Source: Polynucleobacter sp. KF022
GTDB lineage: Bacteria; Pseudomonadota; Gammaproteobacteria; Burkholderiales; Burkholderiaceae
Assembly (NCBI RefSeq): GCF_027924105.1
Contig: NZ_AP026972.1
Location: 1,488,001 to 1,552,000 of the forward strand
Direction of reading: 5' to 3'
Length of the DNA stretch: 64,000 nt
Positions 7,622 to 12,316 of this stretch are shown in pieces. Every line of letters begins with the position of its first letter. Position 1 is the first letter of the stretch. The notes beneath the pieces are model-generated. The model was not told the origin of the DNA, did not search any database, and saw only the letters and a program-made list of their open reading frames with translations. The position numbers and the translations under genes are program-made.

Positions 7622-8302
7622 TTATTCCAACAAATTACAGATATCTGATCGAGCACTATCAATATCAGCACGTATAGCCCGAGCAACGCCAATACCATCC
7701 CCTTTTTTCAAGGCATTGAGCGCAGCCAAATGATATTTATGCCTTTTTTGGCCTGGTTTATATGCTGGCAGAGCAAGATTTAAAGTTGGCCCACAGCGAA
7801 GCCAAGCACCTTCAATTGCCTGAAGCAGTATTGACTGATCGGCCAGCTTGTAAATCCCAAAATGAAATTTGTAGTGGGCGTCCAGGTAAGAAGCCAGATT
7901 TCCAGTATTGGCCAAATCCCTCATCTGATCCAATAGTTTTGAAATTTCAGATATTTCAGTTTTGGTTGCATTATTAGCCGCAGCCTCAGCTGCCAACGGT
8001 TCCAAACTACTTCGTATAGACATCAATTGATCAAATTCGTGAGCATTCAATAGTGGCACCGAAGCTCCACCACCTTGCCCAACCCCGCCTCTCTCAAGAA
8101 CATTTTCAGCTGCCAAACGATTAATGGCATCACGAACGGGGGTGAGGCTAATGCCCAGATCTTGAGCGACCTTCCTCAAAATAATTCGCTCGCCTGGTGC
8201 AAATTTGCCCGCCAACAATGCACTTTTCAGGGAAAAATATGCTTTATCCCAAAGGGTATCCTTATTAATTTGTTTAAGACCGCTTTTTGGGACACTGGGC
8301 AT
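7622..8302 (-). CDS. GntR-family regulator with FCD ligand domain (sugar-acid module)
   Basis: A 226-residue FadR-subfamily regulator. The N-terminal winged helix reads LRKVAQDLGISLTPVRDAINRL (split here: RKVAQDLGIS then TPVRDAINRLAAEN). The all-helical FCD domain follows, with metal/ligand His candidates in DAHYKFHFGIY and KRHKYHLAAL. Such regulators sense carboxylic acids and usually repress a neighbouring catabolic operon. It lies directly upstream of, and parallel to, the TctC-enolase-FAH-dehydrogenase operon. A 16-bp palindrome sits before its own start and another inverted repeat before the operon. Confidence 0.9.
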   Translation of the reverse strand: MPSVPKSGLKQINKDTLWDKAYFSLKSALLAGKFAPGERIILRKVAQDLGISLTPVRDAINRLAAENVLERGGVGQGGGASVPLLNAHEFDQLMSIRSSLEPLAAEAAANNATKTEISEISKLLDQMRDLANTGNLASYLDAHYKFHFGIYKLADQSILLQAIEGAWLRCGPTLNLALPAYKPGQKRHKYHLAALNALKKGDGIGVARAIRADIDSARSDICNLLE

Positions 8303-8322
8303 TGGGAGTTTTCAGGATATAG

Positions 8323-8338
8323 ATATTAGGCCTAATAT
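8323..8338. promoter_or_regulatory. 16-bp perfect palindrome ATATTAGGCCTAATAT
   Basis: A spacerless perfect palindrome lies 20 bp upstream of the GntR start at 8302. It is a candidate autoregulatory operator. Its sequence is unlike the inverted repeat at 7559-7579, so the same protein need not bind both. Confidence 0.5.
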
Positions 8339-8375
8339 AAATCAAAAGTTAAGACAGGCTTTAAGTAACGCTTAA

Positions 8376-8403
8376 AAAATACCAACCCAAAGGTTGGTAT
8401 TTT
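8376..8403. terminator. Hairpin next to tRNA relic 3
   Basis: A perfect 12-bp stem (AAAATACCAACC / GGTTGGTATTTT) with loop CAAA lies six bases left of the tRNA 3' half at 8410. On the minus strand it would end transcription of the GntR gene at 8494. It is preceded by the shared motif TTAAGTAACGCTTAAA (8361-8376). Confidence 0.75.
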
Positions 8404-8409
8404 CAATCC

Positions 8410-8449
8410 TGGTGGACACGCTGGGAATTGAATCTGGGACCAATGGATT
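8410..8449 (-). repeat. Degenerate tRNA-Ile(CAU) 3' half (att-like relic 3)
   Basis: This aligns without gaps to the 40-nt tRNA 3' exon with 8 differences, most of them in the acceptor and T-stem, so the CCA-bearing stem can no longer pair properly. It is the most decayed of the four copies. Confidence 0.8.
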
Positions 8450-8498
8450 CCGGTTTATGTAATTTTCATTACCCCCTAGAATATGCCTTCAAACTATC
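8450..8498 (-). repeat. Group I intron 3' fragment attached to tRNA relic 3
   Basis: It continues from relic 3. On the minus strand it ends AAACCGG, has P9 hairpin GTAAT-GAAA-ATTAC (8459-8472) and a recognisable but mutated copy of the GGCATAGTCCAGGGAG block. It runs into the stop codon of the GntR gene at 8494. The stem sequence differs from both other P9 copies but pairs fully. Confidence 0.75.
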
Positions 8499-9195
8499 TT
8501 CTTAGCGTTTGATGGACAAACTTTTCCAGACTCTCAAATAACTCATCCGAAGCTGTTTCAGCGGCTTTAGAGTCCCCTTTAGCGATTGCCAAAGCTAGGT
8601 TTGCGTGCAGTTTTCCAGATTCAGCATCATCCTGGCTTTGATGATAAACAAACCAAAATCTCCTTGATAAAGAATCCAAAGAATCCAATGCTCTCGATGC
8701 AAATTCATTTCTTACACAAATGGAAAAATGATCATGAAAAGCTTTATCGGCCTGCAAAAGTGCATGACCGTCTTTTGTTTTAACTGCACCCAAAAGCTGA
8801 TCAGCAATTGCTTGCATTTGCTTACGCTCTTCATCACTCGAACGTCTGGCAGCAGATCCGGCGGCAAATCGAGATACTACACTTCTAAATTCCAAAAGCT
8901 TTAGCTGATCAGCAATATTGATTTCGGAGACAACAATTCCCCGACGCGGAAGGATGTTAACCAATCCCTCTCTAGATAATCGTTGAAGAGCCTCTCCAAT
9001 CGGCGTTCTGCTGACTTGAAGCATCTCACCCAACTCTGACTCAGAAAGCATCTGCCCTGGCTTAAATTGAAGAGTGACGATCATTTCTTCAAGCTCAGCG
9101 TATACCTTATCCGCCAAGCTGATGTTGTCAGTCTTTTGTAGGGCTAATCGCCCATTCTTTCCAGTATTTTTTAATTCAGTATTTTTTAATTTCAC
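8494..9195 (-). CDS. GntR-family regulator with FCD ligand domain (haloacid module)
   Basis: A 233-residue FadR-type regulator. The winged helix (SESELGEMLQVSRTPIGEAL, then QRLSREGLVNILPRRG) is followed by an FCD domain with candidate metal His residues in ADKAFHDHFSICV. It is only distantly similar to the GntR at 7622. It lies downstream of and parallel to the permease and dehalogenase genes, separated by a strong hairpin, so it probably has its own promoter and controls that module. Its stop codon overlaps the intron relic. Confidence 0.88.
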   Translation of the reverse strand: MKLKNTELKNTGKNGRLALQKTDNISLADKVYAELEEMIVTLQFKPGQMLSESELGEMLQVSRTPIGEALQRLSREGLVNILPRRGIVVSEINIADQLKLLEFRSVVSRFAAGSAARRSSDEERKQMQAIADQLLGAVKTKDGHALLQADKAFHDHFSICVRNEFASRALDSLDSLSRRFWFVYHQSQDDAESGKLHANLALAIAKGDSKAAETASDELFESLEKFVHQTLRR

Positions 9196-9212
9196 AGCAG
9201 GATTTAGGTATT

Positions 9213-9246
9213 GAAAATAGTGAGGGTATTAAACCTCACTATTTTC
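9213..9246. terminator. Strong hairpin between permease and GntR genes
   Basis: A perfect 13-bp stem (GAAAATAGTGAGG / CCTCACTATTTTC) with an 8-nt loop lies 17 bases after the permease stop. It probably ends the dehalogenase-permease transcript; because it lies only 18 bp upstream of the GntR start it could also affect that gene. Confidence 0.7.
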
Positions 9247-9262
9247 GCTGAAACTAGGCTTT

Positions 9263-10933
9263 TTATAGCTTTATATCTACATTTTTTGTCTCTGGCAGAA
9301 ATATCGCCCCAAAAATTACAGTTACTGCCGCAATAATTACTGGGTACCAGAGTCCATAGTAAATATCACCCTCTAAGGCCACTAGAGCAAAAGCTGTAGT
9401 AGGCATTAGGCCGCCAAACCAACCTGTACCGATATGGTATGGCAAGGAGAGCGAAGAATAACGAATTTTAGTTGGAAAAAGCTCAACCAATGCCGCTGCA
9501 GTAGGTCCGTAAGCCATGGTTACATAGATTACTAGCAAAAAAACCAAAAGGAAAACCATTAGCTTATTAATCTCATCAGGATTAGCTTTAGGAGGATAGC
9601 CTGCCTCTGCAATAGTTGCGCTTAATTCTTTTGCAAAATTATTCATTTTTAAGGTAGCGTCTTCTTTTGATAGACCTACGGAATCAAATGAATTAATAGT
9701 CTTATCGCCAACCTTCACACTAGCAACTGTACCCGGTATAGCATTTTCAACACGATAGTTAACTGACGCAGCTACTAGTTTTGCCTTAGCTATATCGCAT
9801 GAAGAAGTAAACTTCTTAGTTCCAGTAGGATTAAATTGAAATTGACAATCCCCTGGATCTGCAACCACCACTACAGGGGAATTTTTTAATGCCATCTCTA
9901 GAGCAGGGTTCGCATAATGTGTCAGACCTTTAAATATTGGGAAATAGGTAAGCACAGCTAGCGCCATTCCAGTAAGAATAATTTTCTTTCTTCCAATTCG
10001 ATCTGATAGCGTGCCAAATATCAAAAAGAATGGGGTAGCGAGTAAAAGCGCGCCAGCTACAATTAAATTCGCAGTAAAGCTATCTACCTTAAGTGTTTGC
10101 GTCAAGAAAAGCAGTACGTAAAATTGACCCGCATACCAAACGCATCCTAATCCAGCAGTGATGCCAAACAATGCAATTAGAACAATTTTTAAATTTTTCC
10201 AACGAAGAAAAGATTCAGTGAGCGGAGCCTTAGACTCGGTTCCCTCCTCTTTCATTTTGGCAAAAACTGGCGACTCACTCATAGACATGCGAATCCACAC
10301 AGAGATTCCTAGCAAAATGATGGATACCAAAAACGGAATGCGCCAACCCCAATCACCAAAAGCTGCCTCACCCAAGAATAGTCTTGTTGATAAAATGACC
10401 AACAAAGATAGAAACAGGCCTAAAGTTGCGGTTGTCTGTATCCACGCCGTAAATTGCCCTCTTTGATTATGAGGTGCATGCTCTGCGACATAAACTGCTG
10501 CGCCACCATACTCTCCGCCAAGTGCAAGACCTTGCAACAACCTAAGCGAAATCAGAATAATCGGCGCTGCAATACCTATACTTTCATATGCAGGCAGTAA
10601 ACCAACACCAAATGTCGATAAGCCCATAATGAGGATGGTCATTAAAAAGGTATATTTGCGACCGATCATGTCCCCCAGTCGACCAAACACAAGGGCTCCA
10701 AATGGACGAACGATAAAGCCTGCCGCAAATGCCAATAAAGCGAAAATGAGTCCTGTTGTTGGATCGGCCTTGGCAAAAAATTGCTTAGCTATTACAGCCG
10801 CCAAAGATCCATATAAAAAGAAGTCATACCACTCAAATACAGTACCCAGAGATGATGCAATTAGAATTCTTCTCTCATCTTCGGTAATTGATCTTTTATT
10901 ATTTTTTACTTCACTTACATTTGTAGTTGCCAT
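9263..10933 (-). CDS. MFS metabolite:H+ symporter, haloacid permease (Deh4p-like)
   Basis: About 556 residues, longer than the usual 430-450 for this MHS subfamily. MFS signatures include SLGTVFEWYDFFLYG, GRLGDMIGRKYT, RLLQGLALGGEYGG and GTLSDRIGRKK. A non-membrane insertion of about 120 residues (from ALEMALKNSP to NPDEINK, with two Cys) sits between late membrane helices. Length, insertion and the dehalogenase gene 21 bp upstream match the arrangement known for Deh4a-Deh4p of Burkholderia MBA4, a 552-residue haloacid transporter (established knowledge; not alignment-checked). Start ATG 10933 is preferred over TTG 10948 because GTGGAG sits 7-8 bases before it. Confidence 0.82.
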   Translation of the reverse strand: MATTNVSEVKNNKRSITEDERRILIASSLGTVFEWYDFFLYGSLAAVIAKQFFAKADPTTGLIFALLAFAAGFIVRPFGALVFGRLGDMIGRKYTFLMTILIMGLSTFGVGLLPAYESIGIAAPIILISLRLLQGLALGGEYGGAAVYVAEHAPHNQRGQFTAWIQTTATLGLFLSLLVILSTRLFLGEAAFGDWGWRIPFLVSIILLGISVWIRMSMSESPVFAKMKEEGTESKAPLTESFLRWKNLKIVLIALFGITAGLGCVWYAGQFYVLLFLTQTLKVDSFTANLIVAGALLLATPFFLIFGTLSDRIGRKKIILTGMALAVLTYFPIFKGLTHYANPALEMALKNSPVVVVADPGDCQFQFNPTGTKKFTSSCDIAKAKLVAASVNYRVENAIPGTVASVKVGDKTINSFDSVGLSKEDATLKMNNFAKELSATIAEAGYPPKANPDEINKLMVFLLVFLLVIYVTMAYGPTAAALVELFPTKIRYSSLSLPYHIGTGWFGGLMPTTAFALVALEGDIYYGLWYPVIIAAVTVIFGAIFLPETKNVDIKL

Positions 10934-10954
10934 TTGAACACTCCACAAGTTTAG

Positions 10955-11629
10955 TTAACCAAGAATCCCGGGTATTTGCTCTATTGAGCTAAGCTCAATG
11001 TCAGGCGATAGACTCAATTCATCTGGTAAAGCAGAATTACGATTAATCCAAATAACTTGAAACCCAAAAGCTTTTGCACCAGCTACATCAAAATAATTTG
11101 ATGTGACAAATCCAATTTCATGTCTTTGGAGATCGAACTTATCAGTTGCCAACTGATAAGTTCTTGGATGCGGCTTATAAACTTTGACCTCATCCACACT
11201 TAATAAGGCGTCAAATTGATCCGAAATTCCTGCGTTACCAACTAAATTTGTTAGTAATGATGGGGTTCCAACAGATAGGATTGCCCTCTTAACTCCATTC
11301 AATTTAGGAAGGGTTTGCCTAGCATCCTCAAAAGGGGATAATTTTTCGTAAGCATCCATCAAAGCCATTCTCTCGCTTGTACCTCCAGGCAACCCTAAAT
11401 ACTTCAATGCATATTTAAGACCAGCTTCTGTATTCTGGTTATGGGGTATGTATCTACCCATAATGGTTCTCAAAAACATGTATTCAATTTGTTTTGATCT
11501 CCAAAGCTGACTTAATTGATTGCCTTTCCCTGGGTACATCTTTTCAGCCAAAGTAACAACTGAATGAACATCAAACACCGTTCCATAAGCGTCAAACGCA
11601 AGAGCCTTAATTCCGTGCAATTTTTTCAT
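10955..11629 (-). CDS. Haloacid dehalogenase, type II (L-2-haloacid dehalogenase-like)
   Basis: About 224 residues, right for the family. The N-terminal nucleophile motif is FDAYGTVFDVHS (Asp nucleophile and Thr), followed by LSQLWRSKQIEY (halide-binding Arg position), the cap helices, KVYKPHPRTY (catalytic Lys and Tyr), and TSNYFDVAGA (Asn and Asp). Two substrate/halide-site positions depart from the textbook enzyme: the Asn after the Ser of the LSNG motif is Val here (LSVGTP), and Trp of SNxWD is Phe. ATG 11629 follows AAGGA with 5-base spacing; the frame continues up to 11725 but without support. Forms an apparent operon with the permease. Confidence 0.85.
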   Translation of the reverse strand: MKKLHGIKALAFDAYGTVFDVHSVVTLAEKMYPGKGNQLSQLWRSKQIEYMFLRTIMGRYIPHNQNTEAGLKYALKYLGLPGGTSERMALMDAYEKLSPFEDARQTLPKLNGVKRAILSVGTPSLLTNLVGNAGISDQFDALLSVDEVKVYKPHPRTYQLATDKFDLQRHEIGFVTSNYFDVAGAKAFGFQVIWINRNSALPDELSLSPDIELSSIEQIPGILG

Positions 11630-11780
11630 ACATTCCTTAATGAAGTTCAACTGGGATTTCAGTAGGATACTAGTAAATATGAGCAAAGTATCACCAATCA
11701 AACTAGTGAAAACCCTTGCTTGCAAAAACTTTTACATCGAACTGCTCGGTATCACCTTAAGAAGCGTTCAAAAGACAAAA

Positions 11781-11810
11781 CCCCCACCATTGCTGATGAG
11801 GGTTTGCTTT
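11781..11810 (-). terminator. Terminator of the intact tRNA gene
   Basis: Minus-strand RNA can form an 11-bp stem starting AAACCCTCATC with two G-U pairs against GGTGGGGGTTT, followed by TTGTCTTTT. It lies directly after the CCA end, in the same position as the hairpins next to the three relics. Confidence 0.65.
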
Positions 11811-11812
11811 TC

Positions 11813-12106
11813 TGGTGGGCCCACCAGGACTTGAACCTGGGACCAAAGGATTCCGGTTTGCGTTAGTTTCCTAACTCCCTGGACTATGCCTTCATCATAT
11901 AAAGATTTACATCCTTACTTAGATGGGTGCCGTCTAGTCTCTACACCTTCAACAGCACTTTCATACTGAAGCTTGGCTCGGCGTTAGCGTATCTATTGCT
12001 AGACTTAGCTTTCTCCGAATTTGACACCATCCCTTATGCAGTTTCCACGCATAAGGCACAACTTTCGCTATGAGTCCTCTGCTCTAACCAACTGAGCTAT
12101 GGGCCC
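11813..12106 (-). tRNA. tRNA-Ile(CAU), interrupted by a group I intron
   Basis: The exons are 12070-12106 (5', 37 nt) and 11813-11852 (3', 40 nt); joined they give a 77-nt tRNA with encoded CCA. The acceptor stem pairs perfectly (GGGCCCA / TGGGCCC), the D arm is GCTCAGTTGGTTAGAGC, the anticodon loop is CTCATAA and the T arm GGTTCAAGTCC. The CAT anticodon could be elongator Met or Ile2 (lysidine-modified); I favour Ile2 because the homologous Azoarcus intron lies in tRNA-Ile(CAU) and because the sequence recalls other Ile2 tRNAs. It lies just downstream of rpoD in the same direction. It is the only intact copy of a sequence found in pieces at 800, 2300, 8410 and 12268. Confidence 0.93.
11853..12069 (-). 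ncRNA. Group I self-splicing intron in the anticodon loop (Azoarcus type, IC3)
   Basis: A 217-nt intron sits directly after the anticodon CAT. It shows the internal guide GTG that pairs with exon CAT (ending in the U-G splice pair), P2 hairpin CCTTATGC..GCATAAGG, the block GATGGTGTCAAATTCGG, the core GCCGAGCCAAGC, AAGGTGTAGAGACTAGACGG (P7 region), GGCATAGTCCAGGGAG, P9 GTTAG-GAAA-CTAAC and the terminal G. From memory these blocks match the Azoarcus tRNA-Ile ribozyme in order and spacing. No homing endonuclease is encoded. All core elements look intact, so splicing should work. Confidence 0.93.
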
Positions 12107-12166
12107 TAAACTTACTCTTTTTAACCCGATAAAACTGGGCTAAAACTACTGCTTTACAACTTGCCT

Positions 12167-12188
12167 CGGTGTGTAAGCGGTGTGTAAG
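12167..12188. repeat. Tandem 11-bp direct repeat CGGTGTGTAAG
   Basis: Two perfect adjacent copies (12167-12177 and 12178-12188) lie between the two tRNA 5' halves. The interval 12107-12267 holds no gene. A repeat of this size in a tRNA attachment region could be an integrase arm-type site, but no integrase is present to support it. Confidence 0.5.
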
Positions 12189-12267
12189 CAAACTTATCTA
12201 CCCTTACCACGCTAAGACCCTTATGTTTACTAGGTTCTTAGCAAAATACAACGAGGTTATCTCTCTT

Positions 12268-12304
12268 ATGAGTCCTCTGCTCTAACCAACTGAGCTATGG
12301 GCCC
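12268..12304 (-). repeat. Second copy of the tRNA 5' half, orphaned
   Basis: These 37 nt, from GGGCCC through the anticodon CAT, are identical to the 5' exon at 12070-12106. After CATAA the sequence diverges and no intron start or 3' half follows. It lies 12 bp downstream of the rpoD stop and upstream of the intact tRNA. It probably marks the original tRNA position and the right boundary of the insertion region. Confidence 0.9.
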
Positions 12305-12316
12305 GTTAGTCTTGTA

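Noticed and set aside
11640..11834. Plus-strand open frame of 64 codons before the tRNA
   Set aside because: Runs through the hairpin and into the tRNA end; no ribosome site or recognisable product.
11813..11852. Relics interpreted as dispersed transposon ends (terminal repeats)
   Set aside because: All copies are in direct, not inverted, orientation, and each is a precise tRNA 3' half with CCA; no transposase is present.
12268..12304. A second functional tRNA gene
   Set aside because: Only the 5' half exists; neither an intron nor a 3' half follows on the minus strand before the next 5' exon.
1..12304. Prophage or conjugative element
   Set aside because: Despite the tRNA relics there is no integrase, excisionase, relaxase, transfer or phage structural gene in the window.
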